From CAZTYI01 sp964466185 (GTDB lineage Bacteria; Chlamydiota; Chlamydiia; Chlamydiales; SM23-39), in NCBI GenBank assembly GCA_964466185.1, contig CAYXMS010000020.1:1-27015 (forward strand): 27,015 bases of DNA, given 5' to 3'. The notes beneath the pieces were generated by a model. That model saw only the letters and a list, made by a program, of their open reading frames with translations, did not search any database and had not been told where the DNA came from. Shown here one piece after another: positions 1 to 8,411 of this stretch (positions are counted from its first letter, which is position 1; each line of letters begins with the position of its first letter). Position numbers and translations under genes: made by a program.

Positions 1-11
1 GGAGTTATATC

Positions 12-55
12 CTTAGCAATGGCTATTTTTGGTCCTAACAAAAGGGACCACTTTA
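12..55 (+). repeat. 44-bp dispersed direct repeat, copy 1
   Basis: This segment is identical to 20159-20202 in the same orientation. It contains an inverted repeat, TGGTCC and GGACCA, separated by 9 nt. Both copies lie near the 3' end of a DUF4143 ATPase gene, but in opposite orientation relative to it. The flanks of the two copies do not match. It may be an end of a small mobile element or a remnant of a longer dispersed repeat; the sequence does not say which. Confidence 0.8.
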
Positions 56-322
56 TATTGTGAACAAGACACATTACTAATGGTCAGATTATATCACTGG
101 GTTGTAGAAGAAGTAAAAAAAGGTACAAAATAGGTACAACGAATCCCCTATTTAACCAATATTTCCCAACATTATCCAGTAGACAAAAACCCATATCCTC
201 TTTATTATCATCCTCATATGTTTTGGTTGTTATTGGATAAACTGAAAAGCACCCTCCCTCATAACCCGTCGGTCCTCAGGTTCCAAGTCCAGGTTGCCCC
301 ACATTTTAAACTAAAGATCTAA
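53..322 (+). pseudogene. possible decayed ORF, unrecognised
   Basis: The frame ending in TAA at 320-322 is open back through about position 50 except for one internal TAG (about 131-133). It would read, after the stop, through VQRIPYLTNISQHYP, then a stretch rich in Pro, Tyr and His (positions 170-230), ending APHFKLKI. It overlaps the convergent end of the ATPase gene by 17 bp. I do not recognise a family, and a chance open frame is quite possible. No other gene is visible in 1-305. Confidence 0.2.
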
Positions 323-1646
323 TACTTTCTTTTTGTTGATCATGCGCAAGTGAAGCAACCGCATATAAGGGTCGAGTGTCTACCTTATTCATAATAGAAT
401 AATTATGAGCAGAAAATCTAATTCCATAGGAAATTTTAGAATGAGACTCTAAAAAAAGAAACATGCTTTTCAAAGTCGATCCATGTTGGCTTTTTACTTC
501 AATTGGCACAATCTGATTTTGATAATCAAAAACATAATCTATTTCAGCCATACTTCCTCTTTTTTCTCGTTTCCAAAAAAACAACTCATTATGTTTTTGT
601 GGCCAAGCATAACATAAAAGTTCCTGCCCTACAAAAGCCTCTGCAATATGCCCTTGGTTAATAAAATGTTTCATTGGATCAAGGAACCAAGTGGATAAAT
701 CTAATCCCAATAAAGCTTGACAAAGAGCCACATCTAAAAAAATGATCTTAAACCATTCAGGATTAACTTCGGCACCCAAAGGAAGACCAAAACTAGCAGA
801 ATGAGTAATTTTATGAACTACATTAGCATTACATAAAAAATCAAGACATGGAGCCAAATCTCTTTTTCTGTATTCTCCATGAATCTCGCTGTATTTGAAT
901 TGTTTTCCTATTAATCTTGGAATTTGACCAAATAATTGATCAAGATATTTAATCTGATGCTTTTTAGCATATTTTTGAAAATCCTGCTTATATGATTCCA
1001 CTAATTGATGATGAACTTCAAAACTACTTTTAGGATCGTCTGATACAAGCCAACGGCTAATAGCTTCTGGCATTCCACCAATTGCCAAATACTGTCCTAA
1101 AAGATTAAGTAATTTTTTATGAATTGCCTCGTTTATTTCTTCTCCTTCTTTATGATGAAGGATTTCTTCTATCAATAAATTGTTTTTTATGGCAGATAAA
1201 AATTCCAAAAAGGAAAGAGGAAATAAATACAAGCTTGTCACTCTACCAACAGGCATACCAATTTTTTCTAAGATAAATTCTAAAAGAGAACCTGCTGCTA
1301 TTATATGTAAATCAGGGACTTTCTCAAAAAAATATCTTAAAGATTTCACTGCTTCAGGAGCTTCTTGAACTTCATCAAAGAATAACAAAGTTTTTCCCGG
1401 AATGATTTTTTGGCCAGACAATAAGCTTAGTTCTCTTAAAATTCTTTCAGGTTTTAAATCTTTTTCAAAAATTTTTTTTGCATCTTTAACCAGTTCAAAG
1501 TTAATTTCTAATAAATTACCAAATGTTTCGCCTAGTTTACGAATAGAATAAGTTTTTCCAACTTGACGAGCACCTCTAATAATTAAAGGTTTTCGATATT
1601 GATTATCCTTCCATTTTTTTAAATGCCAATCAATTAATCTTTTCAT
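306..1646 (-). CDS. AAA ATPase with C-terminal DUF4143 (COG1373-type)
   Basis: A 446-residue P-loop ATPase. The Walker A motif GARQVGKT lies near residue 25 and the Walker B-like FFDEVQEAPE near residue 90. The C-terminal half holds a DUF4143-type region with a PD-(D/E)xK-like signature: EID about 70 residues from the end, then IEVKSQ. Members of this family are abundant in host-associated and archaeal genomes; their biological role is unsettled, so none is given here. An upstream TTG at 1679 extends the frame by 11 residues. ATG 1646 is preferred because a sigma70-like promoter (1683-1711) would start transcription downstream of the TTG, and GGGG lies about 5 nt before the ATG. A second, divergent member lies at 18984-20111. 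Confidence 0.85.
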   Translation of the reverse strand: MKRLIDWHLKKWKDNQYRKPLIIRGARQVGKTYSIRKLGETFGNLLEINFELVKDAKKIFEKDLKPERILRELSLLSGQKIIPGKTLLFFDEVQEAPEAVKSLRYFFEKVPDLHIIAAGSLLEFILEKIGMPVGRVTSLYLFPLSFLEFLSAIKNNLLIEEILHHKEGEEINEAIHKKLLNLLGQYLAIGGMPEAISRWLVSDDPKSSFEVHHQLVESYKQDFQKYAKKHQIKYLDQLFGQIPRLIGKQFKYSEIHGEYRKRDLAPCLDFLCNANVVHKITHSASFGLPLGAEVNPEWFKIIFLDVALCQALLGLDLSTWFLDPMKHFINQGHIAEAFVGQELLCYAWPQKHNELFFWKREKRGSMAEIDYVFDYQNQIVPIEVKSQHGSTLKSMFLFLESHSKISYGIRFSAHNYSIMNKVDTRPLYAVASLAHDQQKESIRSLV

Positions 1647-1682
1647 ATTGACCCCAAAAGTCTCATGGTTATATATCAATGT

Positions 1683-1711
1683 ATAATAAAATTTAACAGG
1701 TCAAAAATCAA
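1683..1711 (-). promoter_or_regulatory. putative sigma70-like promoter of the first DUF4143 ATPase
   Basis: Read on the minus strand, TTGATT (1711-1706) and TATTAT (1688-1683) are separated by 17 nt. Predicted transcription starts near 1676, leaving a leader of about 30 nt before ATG 1646. The -35 box falls inside one copy of a 13-bp direct repeat (see 1699-1743). Confidence 0.45.
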
Positions 1712-1743
1712 GGTATTTTTTAAAGAGTTTGGTCAGAAATCAA
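1699..1743 (-). repeat. paired 13-bp direct repeats over the ATPase promoter
   Basis: Minus-strand TTGATTTTTGACC (1711-1699) and TTGATTTCTGACC (1743-1731) differ at one base and start 32 bp apart, about three helical turns. One copy covers the -35 box. This arrangement fits a repressor or activator site, but no regulator is identified. The rest of the 1647-2051 gap shows no gene. Confidence 0.35.
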
Positions 1744-2051
1744 GCTATAAAATATAAGAATTTTAAAATTAAGAACTTAGATTGAAATTAAATAAAAATA
1801 ACACCTAATTAACCAAGATAAGGTAACTATCGCTGATTATGCTGTAAAAGACTAAATTTTATACGCCAAGTGATTTTTGAGAAGATTAAAATGAATAATT
1901 TTTATCGACTGATATTGCACATTAATCACTTTAAATTAGGAGCTTATGTATCATGAAATTATTTTTTGTCCAGTCTAGAGTTTAAATTGTTTGCTTGAAG
2001 TAATTTTTCTTCTGCTTCAATATTTCTTACAAAACAGCAAAAAGGAAAAAT

Positions 2052-2771
2052 ATGAATCAGATTAAAAGTCATAATCAGCATCAAATAAATTACTTTGAAT
2101 TAAATGATAAAAAAACCATGTATCCTAAAGAGTCTTTTTACATTATGGATCAAATTCAAAGATTGGTAGAATTTTCTAAAATTACCAAAGAACATAATAT
2201 TTTAGATGTTGGATGCGGAAGGGGCAGATATACGATTCCTCTAGCTAAATTAGGATATAAAATTTCAGGGCTTGATTTATCTGGCAAGCTGTTGAAACAG
2301 CTGGCCGAATCTGTTCCACGTGATTTAAATATACCTATTTATGAAAGTGATATTATTAATTTTTCGCCAGCTTTAGCTGGTAAATTTGATGTAGTTGTAG
2401 GCTTTTTCACCTTGCATCATATGCATGATTTGAGAAAATGTTTTTTTTCGATCAAAAAGTTGCTTAAAACTGGAGGTCAGGCTGTTTTTTTAGAGCCCAA
2501 TGCTTTTAACATATTATATTATCTCCAAATTTTATTAACGCCGCGTATGACTTGGAAGGGCGATGGCGGGATTATTAAAATGCGTAAAAACTTAATATCA
2601 ACTTTAATGCAAGAGGCTGGTTTTTGTGATTTTCAAATACATAGATTTGGTTTTTATCCTCCGATGATCAAAAATTCAGCTTTTGGCAGCGCAAGTGAAA
2701 AGTATTGGGAAAAAATATCTTTTTTAAAGCCTTTTTTACCTTTTCAAATTTTTAAAGTTAGAGAGAATTAA
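2052..2771 (+). CDS. class I SAM-dependent methyltransferase
   Basis: A 239-residue protein with the Rossmann SAM-binding motif ILDVGCGRGRYTIPLA (about residues 52-67), the acidic end of strand 2 in GLDLS, and a VVGFFTLHHM strand-4 region. It closes with the motif III-like LKTGGQAVFLEP segment. The substrate cannot be read from sequence; this shape is common among small-molecule, sugar and quinone methyltransferases. The start is supported by AAGGA about 6 nt upstream of the ATG. It is followed after 33 bp by a dehydrogenase on the same strand, and the neighbouring glycosyltransferases suggest a role in modifying a surface glycan or an attached group. The C-terminus is slightly short (no obvious lid domain). 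Confidence 0.8.
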   Translation: MNQIKSHNQHQINYFELNDKKTMYPKESFYIMDQIQRLVEFSKITKEHNILDVGCGRGRYTIPLAKLGYKISGLDLSGKLLKQLAESVPRDLNIPIYESDIINFSPALAGKFDVVVGFFTLHHMHDLRKCFFSIKKLLKTGGQAVFLEPNAFNILYYLQILLTPRMTWKGDGGIIKMRKNLISTLMQEAGFCDFQIHRFGFYPPMIKNSAFGSASEKYWEKISFLKPFLPFQIFKVREN

Positions 2772-2804
2772 TTTCAAAGTAATAGATTTTTTGAAAATTA
2801 GTTT

Positions 2805-3752
2805 ATGAAAATTTTACTCATGTATAAACCTTCCAAGAAACACTTAAAAAAACTCAAGTCGATAAATCTTCAAGCTCAATTTTCAGTTGCCGAAAACATG
2901 GAGCAGGCAGAAAAATTTATACAAGATGCAGAAATAGTTTTTGGAAACCGTTTTTTTTATCAGGTTTTACCAAAAGCGCAAAAGCTGCGTTGGATGCAGT
3001 CTAATTCCATAGGGATGGATATGATCCTCAAGTACGCTGATTGCAATAAACTGAAAAGCATCATTTTGACCTCTTCAAAATCAGCTTATAAAGATGAAAT
3101 TGCCGACCATGCGCTGGCTTTGCTTTTAGGGATTACAAGAAATTTGACAGCTTTTGTTAAAGCCAAAGACAAACAAGTTTGGCAACGGTTGAGTTTAGAC
3201 TGCTTAAAAGATCGGCGAGTGCTGTTTCTAGGATGGGGAAATATTGCTCAAGAAATTGCCGGGAGATTGAAAGGTTTTAAAGTACACATGTATGCTATTA
3301 GAAAAACTGCTAAATATTTAGTACAAAAAGAAGTGAAGATATTTGGAAATAAATGCCTTTTTCGCTTTTTGCCAAATACAGATATTTTGATTAACACTTT
3401 GCCTTTGACAGATGAAACTGCAGGGTTCGTCAACAAAGACGTTTTTAAAAAGCTGAAATCAGGAGCTTTATTTATTAATGTCGGCCGGGGGGGGACTGTC
3501 GATGAACAGGCATTGCAAAAAAGTTTAGAAAATAAAAAAATAAAAGCTGTTGGTTTAGATGTTCTTTCTGAAGAACCCCCTGCAAAAAATCATTGGATTT
3601 GGAAATTTGACAATGTGCTATTTACCCCGCATGTTGCCAGATCAATAGAAAAGGATTGTTTTCAATTTGAAAAAATTTTTGAAGAAAATTTTAGAAGATA
3701 TTGTCAGAAAAAAAAGCTTTTAAATGTTGTTGATTTAAAACAGGGTTATTAG
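2805..3752 (+). CDS. D-2-hydroxyacid dehydrogenase family protein
   Basis: A 315-residue NAD(P)-dependent dehydrogenase of the D-isomer 2-hydroxyacid family, which reduces 2-oxoacids or oxidises D-2-hydroxyacids in the cytoplasm. The nucleotide-binding loop reads LGWGNIAQ (third Gly replaced by Ala). The catalytic residues are all visible: Arg in NVGRGG, Glu in DVLSEEP and His in TPHVA. The residue region after strand 2 (MYAIRKT) has Arg where many members have Asp, which hints at NADP preference (inference). The codons for RGG form an uninterrupted run of eight G (3487-3494), unusual in this AT-rich DNA and prone to slippage. No clear ribosome binding site is seen. The partner methyltransferase lies 33 bp upstream. 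Confidence 0.85.
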   Translation: MKILLMYKPSKKHLKKLKSINLQAQFSVAENMEQAEKFIQDAEIVFGNRFFYQVLPKAQKLRWMQSNSIGMDMILKYADCNKLKSIILTSSKSAYKDEIADHALALLLGITRNLTAFVKAKDKQVWQRLSLDCLKDRRVLFLGWGNIAQEIAGRLKGFKVHMYAIRKTAKYLVQKEVKIFGNKCLFRFLPNTDILINTLPLTDETAGFVNKDVFKKLKSGALFINVGRGGTVDEQALQKSLENKKIKAVGLDVLSEEPPAKNHWIWKFDNVLFTPHVARSIEKDCFQFEKIFEENFRRYCQKKKLLNVVDLKQGY

Positions 3753-3760
3753 CTGAAAAA

Positions 3761-4462
3761 TTATTTGGACATGTGGTGAAGCTTGGATTTATGACGTATA
3801 ATAAAAAAAAGTGCCGATAAAGCTATTTTGAGACGTTTAAAAAATGTATAACCCGTTTTATTTTGCTTTTGTTTATAACGTATAAAAGGAATGGAGCAGG
3901 TTTTGCTTTGAATAAGACCGATCATAGCTACAATATAAGGACGAGGCATAGGTATTTTTTGTAAATTTAAAGCGGTTTTTTTTGTGATAGTAAAAAAAAG
4001 TCCAGCATCTCTAGGTAATTTTAAAAGATAGGCTAAACAAAATTTAAAAAATTTAGAAGTCAAAATCCGCATAAAAGATTCATATTTACCTAACCGCCCT
4101 ACAAAGACTGCATCATACCCCTGATTTAATTTATGTAAAATTTTAGGAATAATCTGAGGTGAATCTTGTAGATCGGCATCCATGACAACCATGATTGAAC
4201 CTTGGCTATGTCGAAGGCCTTCTAAAACAGCCTGATTTTGACCTTTATTTGTTTCAAAAGATATGATCTTGACCCTAGAATCTTCGGCTGCAATTTGATT
4301 TAAAATAGAAATAGAGCGATCAAAAGAGGCGTCATTGACAAAAATTATCTCAAAAAACAGTTTTTTTTTTTCTAAAACAGAGACTAATTGACTATGAAGC
4401 TCTAATAAGGTTGTTTCATTGTTATAAACTGGAAGAATAATGCTTATCGATATGCTTTCCAT
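3761..4462 (-). CDS. GT2 family glycosyltransferase (DPM1/ArnC-like domain)
   Basis: A 233-residue GT-A fold transferase. The N-terminus ISIILPVYNNE, the FVNDASFD segment and the metal-binding VVMDADLQDSP motif (around residue 95) are typical of polyprenyl-phosphate glycosyltransferases such as ArnC, GtrB or Dpm1. Unlike GtrB or ArnC it lacks a convincing pair of C-terminal membrane helices; only a short hydrophobic stretch (ALSALFFII) precedes the end. It may supply a lipid-linked sugar to the GT-C enzyme encoded at 6291-7862, a known pairing in such clusters (inference). It is convergent with the dehydrogenase, with 8 bp between the stops. Confidence 0.8.
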   Translation of the reverse strand: MESISISIILPVYNNETTLLELHSQLVSVLEKKKLFFEIIFVNDASFDRSISILNQIAAEDSRVKIISFETNKGQNQAVLEGLRHSQGSIMVVMDADLQDSPQIIPKILHKLNQGYDAVFVGRLGKYESFMRILTSKFFKFCLAYLLKLPRDAGLFFTITKKTALNLQKIPMPRPYIVAMIGLIQSKTCSIPFIRYKQKQNKTGYTFFKRLKIALSALFFIIRHKSKLHHMSK

Positions 4463-4667
4463 AACTAAAGCTTTGTAATTGTGTAGTTAGTATAAAACTT
4501 TTTTAAATATTATGATTGCTTATTATATTTTGCGCCAGTTTCTTAATCAATTTTTCTTAAAATACTTCATATAGCGCATCACTTATTTAACTGTTAAAAC
4601 TGGTTGGTTTTATTGTTTTTTTATCATAAAATATTGTTTACTGTTCTTCTTATTTTTTTAGGTTAAA

Positions 4668-5513
4668 ATGTTGATTTGCCCTAATTGCAAGAATTTTTTA
4701 AGCCTGCCTAATTTTAACAAAGATGTTTTGAGCTGTACATGCGGTGTTTCTTTTCCTTTGCTAAATGGGATCAGGCAATTTGCTTTAGATTCACAAATCA
4801 GTCAATATTCTCAAGAGCAGATCAAACGTCTGGAAATAATGGAAAAAAAACATTTTTGGTTTAAAGCACGCCGAGTTTTAATCATATCGCTTTTAAAAAG
4901 ATATTTAAAGCCCGGCAGTTTGGTTTTGGATGCCGGATGTGGCACAGGAGAAAATATAGCTGCTATTTGCAAAGCCGGGTTTAAGGGGGTTGGCATAGAT
5001 TTGCAGTTGAGCGGATTAGAGCATAAAAAAAAGGAAATTCCTCAATTAAATTTATTGCAGGCGGACATTCAGGCTTTGCCTTTTAAAGATGGTGTTTTTC
5101 AGGCTGTGGTTTTAGCCGATATTTTAGAACATATAGAAGAAAAGGTGCTAAATGAAATTAACCGGGTGCTATCTCCCAATGGATTGGTTTTAATCATGGT
5201 GCCTGCTTATCAAAGTTTATGGAGTCTTAGAGATAAGGCCGCTGGACATTTGCGACGTTATAATAAAAAACGTCTTAAAAAATTAGCTCTGGAATATTTT
5301 GGAAAAATTGAATTTTTATCAGGTTATCAGTTTTCTTTATTTCCCTTGTTTTTTTTATTGAGAAAATTAAATTTTCCTCCCCTAAAAGAAGAAAAAATTA
5401 TTCCAGGATTGAATTTTATGCTGTATTATTTAAACTTCTTAGAAGTAAAAAGTCAGATTTCATGGCCTTGGGGAACTTCTTTGGTAGGATTGATAAGAAA
5501 AAATGCAAAATAA
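4668..5513 (+). CDS. methyltransferase with N-terminal zinc-ribbon-like Trm112-type segment
   Basis: A 281-residue protein. The first 35 residues carry CPNC and CTC, a four-Cys ribbon resembling the Trm112-like segment found at the head of many bacterial methyltransferases. A class I SAM domain follows: VLDAGCGTGENIAA (about residues 84-97), GIDLQ, LADILEHI and the LSPNGLVLIMVP strand. An aromatic and basic C-terminal tail could contact membrane lipid. Family members methylate sugars or lipid-linked intermediates, but the substrate here is unknown. AGG lies about 5 nt upstream of the ATG. Its last 11 nt overlap the next gene, suggesting translational coupling with the aldolase and the GT-C protein. 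Confidence 0.8.
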   Translation: MLICPNCKNFLSLPNFNKDVLSCTCGVSFPLLNGIRQFALDSQISQYSQEQIKRLEIMEKKHFWFKARRVLIISLLKRYLKPGSLVLDAGCGTGENIAAICKAGFKGVGIDLQLSGLEHKKKEIPQLNLLQADIQALPFKDGVFQAVVLADILEHIEEKVLNEINRVLSPNGLVLIMVPAYQSLWSLRDKAAGHLRRYNKKRLKKLALEYFGKIEFLSGYQFSLFPLFFLLRKLNFPPLKEEKIIPGLNFMLYYLNFLEVKSQISWPWGTSLVGLIRKNAK

Positions 5514-6297
5514 TGAATTTGAACTTTGTCTTTTTAACACTGATCCTGTTTTCATAAAAAAAGCGGATCAGGCTGGAATTTGTACGTTTATAGTAGATTG
5601 GGAATGCGAAGGTAAAAAGCTCAGACAGCAAGGTTTTGATACACAGATTAATCAGCATACGCTGCAAGATCTTAAAATAGTTAGAAATGCTACTAAATCC
5701 CAGGTTATTTGCCGTATTAATGCTATCGGAAAAAATACAGAAGAAGAGCTCTTAAAGGCTATAAAAATAGGAGTCGATGAAATTTTAATACCTATGGTGC
5801 GCTCTGTTAAAGAAGTTAAATGGGTTTTAGATTATGTTAAAGGTAAAGCTAAAGTCGGTATTTTGATTGAAACTAAAGAAGCTGTTGTAAAAGCAGCTCA
5901 ATTTTCCAAACTCTCTTTAAATAGAATTTATGTGGGACTGAATGATTGGGCAATTGAAAATAGTAGAAAAAATATATTTTTTCCTATCGCCAGCGGTGAA
6001 TTAGAACAGTTAAGAAAAGAAATTTCGCTGCCTTTTGGTTTTGGGGGAGTGACTTTGCCGGATTTGGGTTTTCCAATTCCAGCGAAGCTCTTGATCGCAG
6101 AAATTTTTCGTTTAAATTGCCATTTCAGCTTTTTGCGTAGATCTTTTTTAAAGGATATTCACGAAAAAGATTTATCTTTGGAAGTAAAAAAACTTAAAGA
6201 ATTTTTTCTTTTGATGCAAACAAGATCGTTTTTAAATATAGAATCAGACCGTAAAAAGTTGATTTTAAAAATTCTTTCTTTTGATGCTCTATGCTAA
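5503..6297 (+). CDS. HpcH/HpaI aldolase / citrate-lyase-type family protein
   Basis: A 264-residue TIM-barrel protein of the metal-dependent class II pyruvate aldolase group (HpcH/HpaI, CitE-like). Family landmarks seen are TFIVDWE near the start, the substrate-binding CRINAIG strand, DEILIPMV, the metal-ligand Glu in GILIETKEA and the metal-ligand Asp in YVGLNDW. The family cleaves or forms C-C bonds using pyruvate, oxaloacetate or acyl-CoA thioesters. With a hydroxyacid dehydrogenase and methyltransferases nearby, it could build or trim an unusual sugar acid or acyl substituent (inference). The ATG overlaps the upstream methyltransferase by 11 nt, and the stop overlaps the next start by 7 nt. 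Confidence 0.75.
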   Translation: MQNNEFELCLFNTDPVFIKKADQAGICTFIVDWECEGKKLRQQGFDTQINQHTLQDLKIVRNATKSQVICRINAIGKNTEEELLKAIKIGVDEILIPMVRSVKEVKWVLDYVKGKAKVGILIETKEAVVKAAQFSKLSLNRIYVGLNDWAIENSRKNIFFPIASGELEQLRKEISLPFGFGGVTLPDLGFPIPAKLLIAEIFRLNCHFSFLRRSFLKDIHEKDLSLEVKKLKEFFLLMQTRSFLNIESDRKKLILKILSFDALC

Positions 6298-7862
6298 TAC
6301 CTGTTAATAATGATCTGCGGAAAATTAAAGCTAAAAACTATGCTATTGTTGGTTTCATTTTAGTTGTTATTGGATTATTGTTTAGTTTATTTCAAGAAAT
6401 TAACAGAGATGATGAAACTTGGTTTTTACAGGTAGTTAACAGAGTTCTTTCGAAAGAAGTGCTTTATCGTGATGTTTTTCTGGGGGTGACTCCGCTTTCA
6501 GTTTATTTAACCGCTTTTTTTTCTTATTTTTTTGGGGCTGAACTTATCATCGTAAGATTGCTTTCGGCTATTTATCTTGCAACGACCATAATGTTCTCTT
6601 TAGCTATTCTTAAAGAGTTGAAAATTATTAGCCGTTTTTCAATTACTTTTATGTTATCTTTTTTTGTTTTTAGCCATTTTCAATCAATCTGGGGATATTC
6701 CGGTTATAATAATTTGGCTAGAGTCTTTTTTATTGGCTGTTTTTTCTTTACTTTAAAATGGATTAAAGCTGAATCCAATAAAAGAAATCTTTTCTGCTTT
6801 CTTTCCAGTTGTTTTGCAGCTTTGTGTTTTTGTTCTAAACAAAATGTAGGGGCTATTGCTTTTTTGATTTTGTTAGTGATATTGGCTGTCCGCATAAAAC
6901 AGCTTACTGTAAGGTCAGCTCTAACAGAGCTGGCAATAATGTTTGTAACTTTTGGGGCAATTGTAATAATAGTTTTGCTACCCACTTTTTTACAGGGAGG
7001 AGGGGAGCGTCTGATAAATTATGCCTTTATTAACAAACAGCGTTATCTTAAAGCGAACCATTGTAAATATTTTATGTTGCCGGAACAGTGGGATGTTTAT
7101 TTTGCTTTAATTTTTGCAGCTCCGTTCTTGCTATCTTTATTTTTTGTGTTAGCTTATCCAGTTTTGAAAAAAGAAAAAAGCTTGGAAACAATTGTTGTCT
7201 TTTGTTTTTTAGCCGGAGCTGTTTTAAATCTTTATCCGCGAGCTGACCATCCTCAGAAAATGATTTATCTTCCTTTCGTTTTGATCACTTGGGTATATTT
7301 GCTGGGAAAAATTCCTAGCTTAAAAGAAAAAAAATGGTGGAAGTTGCTAGCTTATAATTTCAATGTTTTTTTGATTATTTTTGTATTTTTTTCTTTAGCC
7401 TTACCTATCAAAGGTTTTTTTGCTAAAACAAAGAAAATTTCTTTGATCCCCCATTTTCGAGGTATCTTTATGGAAAAATCAGAAAGAGAGCATTTCTTAT
7501 TAATTAAAAATCAATTTTTAAAACATTATAAGGGCGAGATTGTCTTTTTTTTAAGCACGCATTGCGGATTTTATTTTCTATTATTTGATTTGAAAAATCC
7601 TACTCCTTATGATTTTCCGATCCATCCAGCTTTTGGATGTTATGGCGAAGAAGAGGTGCTGCAAAAAATAAAACTAAAAGAGATTGATAAGGTTTATTTA
7701 GATTATAAAACACGATCTAATTGGTCAAACATGCTTTTAGATAGGCATCCCTTTAAACTGGAAAATTTTATTCAAAACCAAATGCAGGAAATTTCTTTTC
7801 CATATAAACCTTATAAAAACAGTCTACATAATTATTTTCATGTTTTTGCTTACCATCCTTAG
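6291..7862 (+). CDS. polytopic GT-C glycosyltransferase (GT39/ArnT/PMT-like)
   Basis: A 523-residue integral membrane protein with about 10-11 hydrophobic segments. After the first membrane helix comes NRDDETWFLQVVNRV, the acidic loop motif typical of GT-C enzymes, followed by YRDVFLGVTPLSVYL, which resembles ArnT/PMT-type proteins. These enzymes use polyprenyl-phosphate sugars on the periplasmic face and transfer them to lipid A, glycans or proteins. The acceptor here is unknown. It overlaps the aldolase stop by 7 nt and is the last gene of the three-gene unit. A short soluble domain of about 110 residues ends the protein. No terminator hairpin immediately follows. Confidence 0.75.
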   Translation: MLIPVNNDLRKIKAKNYAIVGFILVVIGLLFSLFQEINRDDETWFLQVVNRVLSKEVLYRDVFLGVTPLSVYLTAFFSYFFGAELIIVRLLSAIYLATTIMFSLAILKELKIISRFSITFMLSFFVFSHFQSIWGYSGYNNLARVFFIGCFFFTLKWIKAESNKRNLFCFLSSCFAALCFCSKQNVGAIAFLILLVILAVRIKQLTVRSALTELAIMFVTFGAIVIIVLLPTFLQGGGERLINYAFINKQRYLKANHCKYFMLPEQWDVYFALIFAAPFLLSLFFVLAYPVLKKEKSLETIVVFCFLAGAVLNLYPRADHPQKMIYLPFVLITWVYLLGKIPSLKEKKWWKLLAYNFNVFLIIFVFFSLALPIKGFFAKTKKISLIPHFRGIFMEKSEREHFLLIKNQFLKHYKGEIVFFLSTHCGFYFLLFDLKNPTPYDFPIHPAFGCYGEEEVLQKIKLKEIDKVYLDYKTRSNWSNMLLDRHPFKLENFIQNQMQEISFPYKPYKNSLHNYFHVFAYHP

Positions 7863-7896
7863 AGTATAAAAATTTTAACGGTTTTTTTGTAAACAC

Positions 7897-8175
7897 TTAA
7901 GGTATAGTATTTTTCAATAAAGTTTTTTGTAGATCGCGAATGACATGTGTTACAATTCCTAAAATTTTAAAGTTCATTTCTTTGTGACATCCTCTCGGCA
8001 ATAAATTACCGAGGATTCCCGAAAACCATCCTAAATTTTAATTGGTTCAAAATTTTTATTTTCTGCTTTTAAAAATATTTTTCTCTTTTGTATTTGCAGG
8101 CATTTTACTGTTATTTTCTCCATTTACAGATGCAATGACAATTTTACCATTCTGGAAAGCAAGGCTGGTAAAAAT
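7897..8175 (-). pseudogene. decayed UmuD-like gene (copy D), interrupted
   Basis: Minus-strand reading gives, in changing frames, NGKIVIASVNG, then KITVKCLQIQKRKIFLKAEN and FEPIKI, then MNFKILGIVTHVI to a TAA at 7899-7897. These match the C-terminal half of the UmuD-like copies at 18216, 22864 and 26078. A one-base shift follows the VNG motif, and a 46-bp insert (7987-8032) separates PIKI from MNFKIL. The N-terminal half, including the catalytic Ser, is gone. Confidence 0.75.
7987..8032 (-). mobile_element. IS200/IS605-family right-end-like remnant inside the UmuD pseudogene
   Basis: On the minus strand this insert reads GGGAATCCTCGG, a short loop, then GCCGAGAGGATGTCAC including the flank. 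This resembles right ends of IS200/IS605 elements (a GAATCC-type start, a subterminal hairpin and a GAGGATGTCA-type end). The hairpin is CTCGGTAA/TTGCCGAG with a 4-nt loop. No transposase or tnpB remains. Confidence 0.55.
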
Positions 8176-8282
8176 CTCATAACTTTAAGATCTCTATTTA
8201 AAAGAGCAAAATCTTTCACATCAAAGGATAGTAAATTCAATGGCTCTTTTCAATAAAACCCTCTCAAAGCTAACACCAAAGA

Positions 8283-8323
8283 AGCAACCAACCTCACTTA
8301 AGCGGAGTTGGTTGCTGATTTTT
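8283..8323 (+). terminator. rho-independent terminator-like hairpin
   Basis: AGCAACCAAC (8283-8292) pairs perfectly with GTTGGTTGCT (8307-8316) across a 14-nt loop; a T5 run follows after 2 nt. It lies 420 bp past the GT-C gene, so it may belong to a lost gene. Nothing else is recognised in 8176-8411 apart from a roughly 25-bp minus-strand similarity to the 3' flank of the UmuD copy at 18216. Confidence 0.5.
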
Positions 8324-8411
8324 AAGTTAAAAATTAATAAAAAAATCCTGAAAAAGCTACTTTAGACAAAACCCTTTCTCTCCCCTCTTTTTAAAAGAAG
8401 TTTTTTAAGTG

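Noticed and set aside
8215..8250. A fifth UmuD 3' end on the minus strand (similarity to GCCATTGAAATTACTATCC of copy A)
   Set aside because: Only about 25 bp match and nothing upstream continues the homology; too short to list as a separate copy.
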